This document shows, in pieces, positions 6,833-14,254 of a stretch of 18,293 nt of DNA; position 1 is the first letter of the stretch, and each line of letters opens with the position of its first letter. This DNA comes from CAZEFK01 sp964511405 (GTDB taxonomy: Bacteria; Pseudomonadota; Alphaproteobacteria; Elsterales; Elsteraceae), in NCBI GenBank assembly GCA_964511405.1, contig CAZEFK010000148.1, forward strand, positions 1-18,293, written 5' to 3'. The notes beneath the pieces are model-generated. The model was not told the origin of the DNA. It saw only the letters and a list, made by a program, of their open reading frames with translations, and did not search any database. The position numbers and the translations under genes were made by a program.

Positions 6833-8827
6833 TTACAGATGGTCGCGCGCAATCCGCTCCTGCCAGTCGCGCTGCCAGAACGGCGCGCCGTCCAGGAGCA
6901 CCCGCATGGCGCCGTCCAACTGGAAGTCGGTCGCGTCGCCGCGCAGCGCCGTCCGGGTCTCGATGCGGGCGTGCCAACCCGGTCCGGAGATCTCGTAGGA
7001 CTGGTCGATGACCGCGGTTGCCGACAGCGGATCGTCGGCCTGGACGGTCAAGTGCCGCGTCAGCGCGTGGTCGAGGACCGTGCCGGTCTCGTCCAGCCGC
7101 ACCACCCCTTCACCGAACAGTCCACCCTGGCCCTCGGTCACGTACGTCGCGACGCCGGTCATGAAATCCAGCTCGGCGTGGCGCGCCAGTCGGGATTCGG
7201 CCAGCCGGGTGGCGGGTGCCTGCGGTCCGGGCACGGGCGCGGCGAACTGGATCTCCGCGTCGGCCGGTTGATCCGGGCGGATGGGCAGCAGAAGCCGGCA
7301 GGCTTCGGCGTGGATCGTCAGGGTCGCGGCCTCGGGTGCCGGCCACACGGTCGGCCAATAGCCCGTGGACAGGGCCAAGCGCACGCGATGCCCCCGGCGG
7401 AAGCGGTGACCGCAGGCATTCAAGGTCAGGCTGATCCGGGCGGGCTGTCCCGGGATCAGGGGCTTGGGCGTTGCCGGGCCGTCGCGATGAGCGAGGTTGA
7501 GCACGCCATAGCTGACGCGCCGCGACGTGCCGTCCGGCGCCACGTCGCACAGGCGCACGCCGAGCTGCGCCAGCGGCCGGTCGGACACGACCGTCAGCTC
7601 GGCCACGGGCGATCCCAGAACGGTTTGATCTTCCTCCAGCGGCGCCGTGTCGAAGGTCAGGCTATGGCCGTCGTCCAACCGCTGGTCGCCCGGGCGGTCC
7701 CCCGCGATGCCCACGCCCATCCATTCGCCGCAGGCGAGGCCCGTCCACAGCGGCGATCGGACCTGCAGCCGCGCGGTCTGCGGCTGGTTGCGCAGCCCCG
7801 CCGGGGTCAGATGGAGCGCCTGGGCGGTGGTCTCCGGATCGGGCCAGCGCAGGGCCCCGATCCAGCGACCGGGCGTAGCCTTGACCGTGGTCGCCGGCGG
7901 CGCCGAGTCTTCGATGTAGGCGCGCAGCATCGGCTGGTCCATCACCCCGGTCTCGATGCCCTTGAGCCAGTGGTCCCACCAGCGCGTGGCCTCGCCCAGG
8001 AAGTCGATGGCGGGCCCCGGCACGCCGTCCTGGGGATAAAGGTGGCCCCAGGGGCCGATCAGCCCCAGGCGCGGCACGGTCAGGTGCTGGAGCAGCCGCG
8101 GGATCGCGTTGGTGTAGGAATCGGCCCAGCCGCCGACCGCGAACACCGGGACCTGGATGGCGCTCCAGTCCTCGCAGACCGAGCCGTGCCGCCAATAGGC
8201 GTCGCGACGCTGATGGCCGAGCCAGAGCGCCGGCCAGAACGGCATGCGGTCGAGGCGCTCGCGCCAGCGCTCCCGCCAGCCCGGGCCGACGACCGCGGGA
8301 TCGGGCGGGCGGCCCTGGAAGGCCAGCATGATGGCGCCCCACCACAGATTGTCGTTCAGCAGACAGCCGCCCATGTAGTGGATGTCGTCGCCGAAGCGGT
8401 CGTCGGTCGAGCAGACGGTGATGATGGCCTTCAGGGCCGGCGGTCGGCGCGCGGCCACCTGGAGCGCGTTGAAGCCGCCCCAGCTCTTGCCGATCATGCC
8501 GACGGCGCCGCTGCACCAGGGCTGGGCGGCGATCCAGGCGATCACCTCCAGGGCGTCGTCCTGCTCCTGGGCCAGGTATTCGTCGTCCAGGAACCCGTCG
8601 GAGTCGCCGGAGCCGCGCAGGTCGACCCGGATCGCGGCATAGCCCTGGGCGGCGAAGGCGCCGTGCATCGGTTCGTCGCGGGTACGGGTGCCGTCGCGTC
8701 GCCGATAGGGGATGTATTCCAGGATCGCCGGGACCGGCCCAGCGTCGGCCGGCCGCCACAGGCGAGCGGCGAGGCGCGTGCCGTCGGCCAGCGGGATCCA
8801 CAGGGTTTCGACGACATCGACGGTCAT
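6833..8827 (-). CDS. CocE/NonD-family serine hydrolase (peptidase S15-like)
   Basis: A 664-residue cytoplasmic hydrolase without a signal peptide. The alpha/beta-hydrolase domain carries nucleophile Ser115 in GKSWGG, the oxyanion Tyr41 in YIPYRRRDG, the acid Asp in GGWADSYTNAIPRLL and the base His in GPWGHLYPQDG. These are in the order seen in cocaine esterase CocE and X-Pro dipeptidyl peptidases. The C-terminal half fits the jelly-roll domain of the family, with TLNACGHRFRRGHRVRLALS. Family members cleave esters, amides or N-terminal dipeptides. The start overlaps the stop of the upstream ATPase gene by 4 bases, with GGAGG 5 bases before the ATG. It is therefore firmly inside the importer operon, which suggests it processes the imported compound. 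Given the carnitine genes around it, an acylcarnitine or carnitine-conjugate hydrolase is an inference. A di- or tripeptide-processing role is the alternative. Confidence 0.9.
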   Translation of the reverse strand: MTVDVVETLWIPLADGTRLAARLWRPADAGPVPAILEYIPYRRRDGTRTRDEPMHGAFAAQGYAAIRVDLRGSGDSDGFLDDEYLAQEQDDALEVIAWIAAQPWCSGAVGMIGKSWGGFNALQVAARRPPALKAIITVCSTDDRFGDDIHYMGGCLLNDNLWWGAIMLAFQGRPPDPAVVGPGWRERWRERLDRMPFWPALWLGHQRRDAYWRHGSVCEDWSAIQVPVFAVGGWADSYTNAIPRLLQHLTVPRLGLIGPWGHLYPQDGVPGPAIDFLGEATRWWDHWLKGIETGVMDQPMLRAYIEDSAPPATTVKATPGRWIGALRWPDPETTAQALHLTPAGLRNQPQTARLQVRSPLWTGLACGEWMGVGIAGDRPGDQRLDDGHSLTFDTAPLEEDQTVLGSPVAELTVVSDRPLAQLGVRLCDVAPDGTSRRVSYGVLNLAHRDGPATPKPLIPGQPARISLTLNACGHRFRRGHRVRLALSTGYWPTVWPAPEAATLTIHAEACRLLLPIRPDQPADAEIQFAAPVPGPQAPATRLAESRLARHAELDFMTGVATYVTEGQGGLFGEGVVRLDETGTVLDHALTRHLTVQADDPLSATAVIDQSYEISGPGWHARIETRTALRGDATDFQLDGAMRVLLDGAPFWQRDWQERIARDHL

Positions 8828-10449
8828 GCCGGCCTCCGGCGGGCCAGCAGCTCGTCCAGCCAGTCGGTGCGCATCTCGGGCACCGAGCTGACCAGGCGCT
8901 CGGTGTAGGGGTGCCAGGGCGGCCGGAAGATCGCGGCGGTCGGCCCCTCGGCGACCACCGCGCCTTGCAGCATGATCAGGACCCGGTGCGCGATGCGGCG
9001 CACCGTGCCGAGATCATGGGTGATGAACAGGTAGGCGAGCCCCAGCTCGTCCTGCAGCCGGCGCAGCAGGAGCAGGATCTCCTCGGCGACCAGCGGATCG
9101 AGCGCCGAGGTCACCTCGTCGCAGATCACGAGGTCGGGCTCGGCGGCCAAGGCGCGGGCGATGCACACGCGCTGCTTCTGGCCGCCCGACAGCTGCGGCG
9201 GCCGGCGGTCGGCGACCGAGGCGGGCAGGCCGACCAGGGCCAGCAGCTCGGCGACCCGCCGGTCGCGCTCGGCGCGGGGCCGTGCGAAGTAGAACTCGAT
9301 CGGCCGGCCGATGATGTCGGCGATCCGGTGCCGCGGGTTCAGCGCCACGTCGGGCAACTGATGAACCAGCTGGATGCGCCGGAGGTCGTCCCGGCTGCGG
9401 GCTCGGTAGCTGGCGGCCAGCGCCTTGCCGTCCAGCCGGACCTGGCCACTGGCCGGGGGTAGCAGCCCGGCAATCGCGCGGGCTAGCGTGCTCTTGCCGG
9501 ATCCCGATTCGCCGACCACCGCCAGGGTCTCGCCGCGGGCGAGCCTGGTCGAGATGGCGTTGACCGCGACCACTCGGCCGTACGCCGCCGTGACCCCATC
9601 CAAGTCGAGCAGCGCTGTGCCCGGCGTGCTGCCGGCGGCTTCGGCGCCCCGACGCTCGGCGACCAGGGCCCGGGCATAGTCGGTTTCGGGGGCGCTCAGG
9701 ATCCGGGCGGTCGGCCCGGTCTCGACCATCCGCCCCTTGCGCAGGACCAGAATGCGGTCGGCGAGCTGGGCGACCACCGCCAGGTCGTGGGTGATGTAGA
9801 GGGCGGCCTTGTGCCGGTCGCGGATCACGCGCTTGACCAGCGCCAGCACTTCGATCTGGGTCGTGACGTCGAGCGCGGTGGTCGGCTCGTCGAGCACCAG
9901 GATGTCCGGGTCCGACATCATCGCCATCGCGATCATGGCGCGCTGGAGCTGGCCGCCGGAGACCTGGTGCGGATAGCGCAGGCCGAAGCGCTCGGGCTGC
10001 GGCAGTTCGAAGGCCGCGAACAGCTCCACGGCGCGTCGTCGCGCCTCCGGCCCGGCTTGGCCGTTCAGCACCGCGCCTTCGCACACCTGCTCCATCAGGG
10101 TCATCGCCGGGTTGAAGGCGGCGGCGGCACTCTGCGCGATGTAGGCGACGCGCTGGCCGCGGATGCGGCGCCGGCCGATGCTGTCGAGCGTCCTGAGGTC
10201 GACCCCGTCGAGCAGGATGCGGCCGCCGGTGATCGCGCAGCCGGGCCGCGCATAGGCCAGGGCCGCCAGCCCGATGGTCGACTTGCCGGCACCCGATTCC
10301 CCGATCAGACCCAGGACTTCGCCGCGCTCGAGGGTCAGGTCCACGCCGTCGACCAGCACCGAGCCATCCCGCGTTTCGACGCGCAGGTCCTCGATGGCCA
10401 GCAGGGAACCGGCGGTCGTCAGGCGGGCCTCGGGATCCAGCGCCACCAT
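8824..10449 (-). CDS. Peptide/nickel-type ABC importer, fused tandem ATPase (DppD-DppF-like)
   Basis: A 541-residue ATPase with two complete nucleotide-binding domains in one chain, equivalent to DppD plus DppF. Domain 1 has Walker A GESGAGKST (residues 50-58), signature VSGGQLQR (163-170) and Walker B LVLDEP (184-189). Domain 2 has Walker A GESGSGKST (313-321), signature LSGGQKQR and Walker B with DEVTSALD. It would energise import through the two adjacent permeases at the cytoplasmic face. The ATG lies 3 bases after the permease stop, with GGAG (plus-strand 10459-10462) about 9 bases upstream. It overlaps the CocE-type gene at its 3' end. Annotators often call this fused form YejF/DdpDF-like or 'dipeptide ABC transporter ATP-binding protein'. 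Both halves look catalytically intact. Confidence 0.94.
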   Translation of the reverse strand: MVALDPEARLTTAGSLLAIEDLRVETRDGSVLVDGVDLTLERGEVLGLIGESGAGKSTIGLAALAYARPGCAITGGRILLDGVDLRTLDSIGRRRIRGQRVAYIAQSAAAAFNPAMTLMEQVCEGAVLNGQAGPEARRRAVELFAAFELPQPERFGLRYPHQVSGGQLQRAMIAMAMMSDPDILVLDEPTTALDVTTQIEVLALVKRVIRDRHKAALYITHDLAVVAQLADRILVLRKGRMVETGPTARILSAPETDYARALVAERRGAEAAGSTPGTALLDLDGVTAAYGRVVAVNAISTRLARGETLAVVGESGSGKSTLARAIAGLLPPASGQVRLDGKALAASYRARSRDDLRRIQLVHQLPDVALNPRHRIADIIGRPIEFYFARPRAERDRRVAELLALVGLPASVADRRPPQLSGGQKQRVCIARALAAEPDLVICDEVTSALDPLVAEEILLLLRRLQDELGLAYLFITHDLGTVRRIAHRVLIMLQGAVVAEGPTAAIFRPPWHPYTERLVSSVPEMRTDWLDELLARRRPA

Positions 10450-10452
10450 GGG

Positions 10453-11286
10453 CTACAGCTCCGCCTGGGCGCCGCCGGGGCGGGCGTGGATCGACAGCAG
10501 CCAGTCGACGACCAGGTTCACGCCGACCGTCAGCAGGGCGATGGCGCCGGCCGGAAACAGGGCCGCGTAGCCGCCGAAATTGATGGCCTGCGCGTTCTCG
10601 CGGACCATGCTGCCCCAGTCGGCCTGCGGCGGCTGGATGCCCAGCCCGAGGAAGCTGAGCGACGCGATGAACAGGAAGGTGAAGCAGAAGCGCAAGCCGA
10701 ACTCCGCGACCAGCGGTGGCGCCGCGTTGGGCAGGATCTCGCGGGCCAGGATCCAGCCCAGGCTCTCGCCGCGCAGCCGCGCGACGTCGACGAAGTCGAG
10801 CACCGCGATGCCCATGGCGACCGCGCGGGCGACGCGGAACACCCGGGTCGCTTCGAGGAGCGCGATGGTGCCGATCAGCACCGGGACCGAAGTGCCGAGC
10901 ACCGACAGCACCATCAGCGCGAAGATCAGGATCGGCACCGCCAGCAGGACGTCGACCACGCGCGACAGGACGACATCGGCGGTGCCGCCGACCACGGCGG
11001 CCAGGAACCCGGCCGTGATGCCGATGGCGAAGGACAAGAGCGTCGTGACCAGGGCGATGCTGACCGTGGTGCGCGCGCCGTAGATCAGCCGCGAGAGCAT
11101 GTCGCGGCCGAGATTGTCGGTGCCCAGAAGGGCCTGGGCGCTGGGCGGGTCCCACACCTGGCCGATCAGCTCGGCCTCGCCGGCGGGCGCCAGCCATTGC
11201 GCGAAGGGCAGGGTCAGCAGCACCGCCGCGACGATCGCGAGACCGATGAGCGCGCTCGGTGGCGCCTTGTGGCCGAACAGGGTCAT
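10453..11286 (-). CDS. ABC transporter permease, DppC type
   Basis: A 277-residue inner-membrane permease of the Opp/Dpp family, beginning MTLFGHKAPPSALIGLAIVA, which is a short cytoplasmic N-terminus running into the first membrane segment. The DppC-typical LLGTDNLGRDMLSRLIYGAR precedes the core domain. The EAA-type coupling loop is visible around LRGESLGWILAREILPNAAP, which contacts the ATPase. Several further hydrophobic segments (VLLAVPILIFALMVLSVLG, FCFTFLFIASLSFLGLGIQP) complete the expected helices. The frame stays open far upstream, to 12594, but the true start is the ATG at 11284-11286, which overlaps the stop of the preceding permease (ATGA). Family identity is firm; the transported compound is not given by the permease sequence. 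Confidence 0.93.
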   Translation of the reverse strand: MTLFGHKAPPSALIGLAIVAAVLLTLPFAQWLAPAGEAELIGQVWDPPSAQALLGTDNLGRDMLSRLIYGARTTVSIALVTTLLSFAIGITAGFLAAVVGGTADVVLSRVVDVLLAVPILIFALMVLSVLGTSVPVLIGTIALLEATRVFRVARAVAMGIAVLDFVDVARLRGESLGWILAREILPNAAPPLVAEFGLRFCFTFLFIASLSFLGLGIQPPQADWGSMVRENAQAINFGGYAALFPAGAIALLTVGVNLVVDWLLSIHARPGGAQAEL

Positions 11287-12230
11287 CGCCGGTGCAGCAG
11301 GCGCGGGTTCGCGATCATCGCCAGCACGTCGGCCGCCGTGTTGAGCGAGACGAACGCGACGGCGAAGACCAGTCCGCAGGCCTGCACCGTCGGCAGGTCG
11401 CGCTTGGATACGGCATCGACCATCAGTTGGCCGATGCCGGGATAGACGAACACGACCTCGATGACGACCACGCCGACCACCAGATAGGCGAGGTTGAGCG
11501 CCACCACCGCGATGATCGGCGCGGCGGCGTTGGGCAGGGCGTGGCGCAGCACCACGCGGCGGCGGCTCAGGCCCTTCAGGAACGCCATCTCGATATAGGG
11601 GCTCGACAGCACCGCCAGGATCGAGGCGCGGGTCATGCGCATCATGTGGGCGACGGTGACCAGCACCAGGGCCAGGGCCGGCAGCGTGGTCGCCTGGACG
11701 CGGCCGGCAAAGCCTATCCCGGGATAGACCGTTGCCAGGCTCGGCAGCCAGTCCAGCTGGACAGCCAGGATCACCACCAGCAGATAGCCGACGAAGAACT
11801 CGGGCAGCGAGATCGCGACCAGGGACAGGGTGTTGGCCAGCCGGTCGAGGAGGCCGCCCTCGCGGATGGCCGCGACGATGCCGAGGCCGACCGACAAGGG
11901 AACCGCGACGACTGCCGCATAGCCGGCCAGGAACAGGGTGTTGGCCAGGCGCGGCATCAGCTCCGCGGCGATCGGCCGGCCGCTGGCCAGCGAGCGGCCG
12001 AGGTCGCCGCTGACCGCGCCCAGCAGCCAGTCGGCGAACCGCAGTACCGCCGGCCGGTCGAGGCCCAGCGATTGGCGCAGCGCCGCCAGGGTCTCGGGTG
12101 TCGCCTGCTGACCGAGCAGCGCGCTGGCGACGTCGCCGGGCAGCAGCTCGGTGCCGAGAAACAGCAGCACCGAGACCGCGAGCAGCGAGATCAGACCCAG
12201 CGCGAGCCGGTTGGCAACGAAGCGCAGCAC
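11283..12230 (-). CDS. ABC transporter permease, DppB type
   Basis: A 315-residue inner-membrane permease pairing with the DppC-type subunit. The N-terminus MLRFVANRLALGLISLLAVS, continuing VLLFLGTELLPGD, is the classic DppB/OppB first helix and periplasmic loop entry. The EAA loop is AFLKGLSRRRVVLRHALPNA, and the last helix region AYLVVGVVVIEVVFVYPGIG is also family-typical. The start is a GTG at 12228-12230, 6 bases after the solute-binding protein stop. The 3' end overlaps the next permease by ATGA. All subunits of a complete importer (binding protein, two permeases, fused ATPase) are therefore present in canonical order. Confidence 0.93.
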   Translation of the reverse strand: MLRFVANRLALGLISLLAVSVLLFLGTELLPGDVASALLGQQATPETLAALRQSLGLDRPAVLRFADWLLGAVSGDLGRSLASGRPIAAELMPRLANTLFLAGYAAVVAVPLSVGLGIVAAIREGGLLDRLANTLSLVAISLPEFFVGYLLVVILAVQLDWLPSLATVYPGIGFAGRVQATTLPALALVLVTVAHMMRMTRASILAVLSSPYIEMAFLKGLSRRRVVLRHALPNAAAPIIAVVALNLAYLVVGVVVIEVVFVYPGIGQLMVDAVSKRDLPTVQACGLVFAVAFVSLNTAADVLAMIANPRLLHRR

Positions 12231-12236
12231 CGGGGC

Positions 12237-13808
12237 CTAGCTCTCCAGCCAGACCTTCTCGCCCAGGCGCTGGCCCATGAAGTCGAACAGCGGATGCGGG
12301 CCCATGCCCTTGACCTTGGTGGCCCCGGCTTCCAGGAAATCGATGAACATCGGGATGATGGCGCCGCCATCCTCGCTGATCATCTTCTGCATCTCGCCGT
12401 ACATCTGCTTGCGCTTGGCGGTGTCCAGCTCGACCCGGGCGGCGACCAGCAGCTTGTCGAAGTCGTCGCGCTTCCAGGACGTATCGTTCCACTTGGCGTC
12501 CGACTTGTAGGCGATCGACAGCATCTGGTCGGCGGTCGACCGGCCGCCCCAATAGGAGGCGCAGAACGGCGCCTTCATCCAGACATTGTCCCAATAGCCG
12601 TCATTGGGCTCGCGCTTGGCCTCCAGCGCGATGCCGGCCTTGGTCGCGGCGGCCTGGAACAGCACTGCAGCGTCGGTGGCGCCGGTGAAGGCGGCCTCGG
12701 ACACCTGGAGCGCCACCTTGAGCTCGGACATCCCGGCCTTGTTCAGGTGGAACTTGGCCTTGTCCGGGTCGTAGGCGTGCTGGGCCAAGTCGGCGTTGTA
12801 GAACGGGTTGGTCTTGGGGATCGGATGGTCGTTGCCGACCACGCCGTAGCCGCTGAGCACGGTGTCGATGATCTTCTGGCGGTCGATGGCGTATTTCAGC
12901 GCCAGGCGCACGTCCTGCTTGGTGAACGGATCCATGGTGCAGTTCATCAGGAACACGCCGTGCTGGCCGGCCGACGACCGCACCACCTGGATCTTCGGGT
13001 TGCGCTTCAACAGGTTGAAGGTGCGCGCGTCGAGCCGGTTGATCACGTCGACCTGACCCGACACCAGCGCGTTGGTGCGGGCGGCGGTGTCGTTGATGAC
13101 CAGGGTCTCGATCGCGTCGACATGGGCGCGGCCCGGCTTCCAGTAATGCTGGTTGCGCTTGGTCACGGCGCGCACGCCAGGCTCCATCATCTCGAACATG
13201 TAGCCGCCGGTGCCGACGGGCTTGGCCCAGTCGGTGAAGCCGTTCGGCACCACCATCAGGTGATAGTCCGACAGGATGTAAGGCAGGTCGGCATTGCCGT
13301 TGGACAGCGTGATCTGGATCTGGTTGGGGCCCAGCTTCTTGATGTCGCTGACGTCGGACAGCACCGCCTTGGCCGCCGACTTGGTGTCGCCGCGATGCAG
13401 GTTCAGCGAATAGATGACATCGTCGGCGTCGAGCGTCTTGCCGTTGTGGAAGGTGACGCCGGGGCGGATGTCGAACACCCACTCGGTCGCGCCGGGCTTC
13501 GCCTCCCAATGCGACAGCAGCTCCGGGGTGGCCTGGTTCTGGTCGTCGATCTCGACCAGGCCGTTGAACACTTGGTAGCCCAGCGACACCGGCACCCAGT
13601 CGGTGAAGGTGATCGGGTTCAGGCTGTCCGACGTGGCGCCCCCCGACATGCCGACCTTTAGGGTGCCGCCGGATTTCGGGGTGGCCGCCTGGGCGCGCGC
13701 CGCGGCCGGCAGCAGCGCCGCCAGGCCGGCCGCGCCGGCGCCCCTGATCAGCGTCCGCCGGTCGAGGCCGGCCGATGGGAACCGAAACTGCCCGTCCTGC
13801 TCGTTCAT
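12237..13808 (-). CDS. ABC transporter substrate-binding protein, family 5 (DppA/OppA type), Tat-exported
   Basis: A 523-residue periplasmic solute-binding protein of the peptide/nickel class. The N-terminus has a twin-arginine signal (DRRTLIRGAG, then a moderately hydrophobic AAGLAALLPAA) and a likely cleavage after ARAQA. The mature start SGGTLKVGMSGG and the segments WVFDIRPGVTFHNGKTLDAD and DVRLALKYAIDRQKI are family-5 hallmarks. Family-5 proteins bind peptides but also nickel-heme, glutathione, opines and other large polar ligands. The carnitine setting therefore allows a carnitine conjugate; the pocket cannot be read by eye. The Shine-Dalgarno AGGAG (plus-strand 13816-13820) lies 7 bases before the ATG. 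It heads the four-gene importer segment. The 74-base gap upstream leaves room for its own promoter, or it may be read from the esterase-YjbR pair. Confidence 0.94.
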   Translation of the reverse strand: MNEQDGQFRFPSAGLDRRTLIRGAGAAGLAALLPAAARAQAATPKSGGTLKVGMSGGATSDSLNPITFTDWVPVSLGYQVFNGLVEIDDQNQATPELLSHWEAKPGATEWVFDIRPGVTFHNGKTLDADDVIYSLNLHRGDTKSAAKAVLSDVSDIKKLGPNQIQITLSNGNADLPYILSDYHLMVVPNGFTDWAKPVGTGGYMFEMMEPGVRAVTKRNQHYWKPGRAHVDAIETLVINDTAARTNALVSGQVDVINRLDARTFNLLKRNPKIQVVRSSAGQHGVFLMNCTMDPFTKQDVRLALKYAIDRQKIIDTVLSGYGVVGNDHPIPKTNPFYNADLAQHAYDPDKAKFHLNKAGMSELKVALQVSEAAFTGATDAAVLFQAAATKAGIALEAKREPNDGYWDNVWMKAPFCASYWGGRSTADQMLSIAYKSDAKWNDTSWKRDDFDKLLVAARVELDTAKRKQMYGEMQKMISEDGGAIIPMFIDFLEAGATKVKGMGPHPLFDFMGQRLGEKVWLES

Positions 13809-13820
13809 GATGCCTCTCCT

Positions 13821-13851
13821 CTGACCAGCGCAGTCTTGAAGGGTAGGTCAG
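13821..13851. repeat. Inverted repeat upstream of the importer genes
   Basis: CTGACC (13821-13826) and GGTCAG (13846-13851) are perfect inverted copies separated by 19 bases in the 74-base gap before the binding-protein start. It could be an operator or mRNA leader hairpin for the importer genes. A 6-bp arm can occur by chance in GC-rich DNA, so this is tentative. Confidence 0.3.
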
Positions 13852-13882
13852 CGGGCGGCGCGGGACATGACACCAGGCGACA

Positions 13883-14254
13883 TCAATCGCGGCGTAGGGC
13901 GACATCGCGTCGCGGGCCGGCCTTGCGCCGCCGCGGCGGCTTGCGGCTGATCGCCCAGTCCCGGGACCGCGCGAGCATCGCCAGCACGCGTCCGGGATCA
14001 TGGGTGTCGTAGCGCACGAGCACCGCCGGCCAGCCGTCGTAGTGCGGCGTCTGCCAATAGGTCTCGGGCTCGGTCGCCATCAGCATCTGCTTGGTATCGG
14101 CGTCGATGTGCAGCACGAAGCTGCCGGGCTCGTGGCCAGGGCTGACCAGCGGATGGCCATTGGCCTTCACGGTCGGGCGGCCGTAATGGCTGGCGGGTTC
14201 GGTTCCATGCAACGCCAAGGCCTGTGCGACCACGGTGTCCCAGTTCAGGGTCAT
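13883..14254 (-). CDS. MmcQ/YjbR family protein (CyaY-like fold)
   Basis: A 123-residue protein of the MmcQ/YjbR family, whose members have a double-wing CyaY-like fold and are often labelled DNA-binding, with no firm biochemical role. Family features are HYGRPTVKANGHPL near the start, FVLHIDADTKQMLM, the EPETYWQTPHYDGWPAVLV segment and DWAISRKPPRRRK at the end. The C-terminal tail is strongly basic. The ATG overlaps the stop of the upstream esterase (ATGA at 14251-14254), so the two are translationally coupled. The importer genes follow 74 bases later on the same strand. Its presence inside a catabolic run may be incidental; no link to carnitine metabolism is known to me. Confidence 0.85.
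   Translation of the reverse strand: MTLNWDTVVAQALALHGTEPASHYGRPTVKANGHPLVSPGHEPGSFVLHIDADTKQMLMATEPETYWQTPHYDGWPAVLVRYDTHDPGRVLAMLARSRDWAISRKPPRRRKAGPRRDVALRRD

Noticed and set aside
6506..8908. 800-codon plus-strand open frame opposite the CocE-type gene and the AraC 5' end
   Set aside because: Antisense to intact genes; the translation is rich in G, R, Q and V with no fold signature. GC-biased shadow.
9787..11445. 552-codon plus-strand open frame opposite the ATPase and permeases
   Set aside because: Repetitive Asp/Gln/His/Arg-rich translation, typical of the reverse complement of hydrophobic permease codons.
10453..12594. Extended 713-residue version of the DppC-type permease
   Set aside because: The extra N-terminus is out-of-frame translation of the DppB and binding-protein genes. 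The family start MTLFGHK at 11286 overlaps the DppB stop exactly.
11259..13661. 800-codon plus-strand open frame opposite the permease and binding-protein genes
   Set aside because: Same shadow effect; the minus-strand genes have full family motifs and ribosome binding sites.
13876..13906. Direct repeat GGCGACATC (two copies 22 bases apart) at the end of the YjbR gene
   Set aside because: One copy is coding and the other straddles the stop; likely chance or codon-driven similarity in the Arg/Asp-rich tail.
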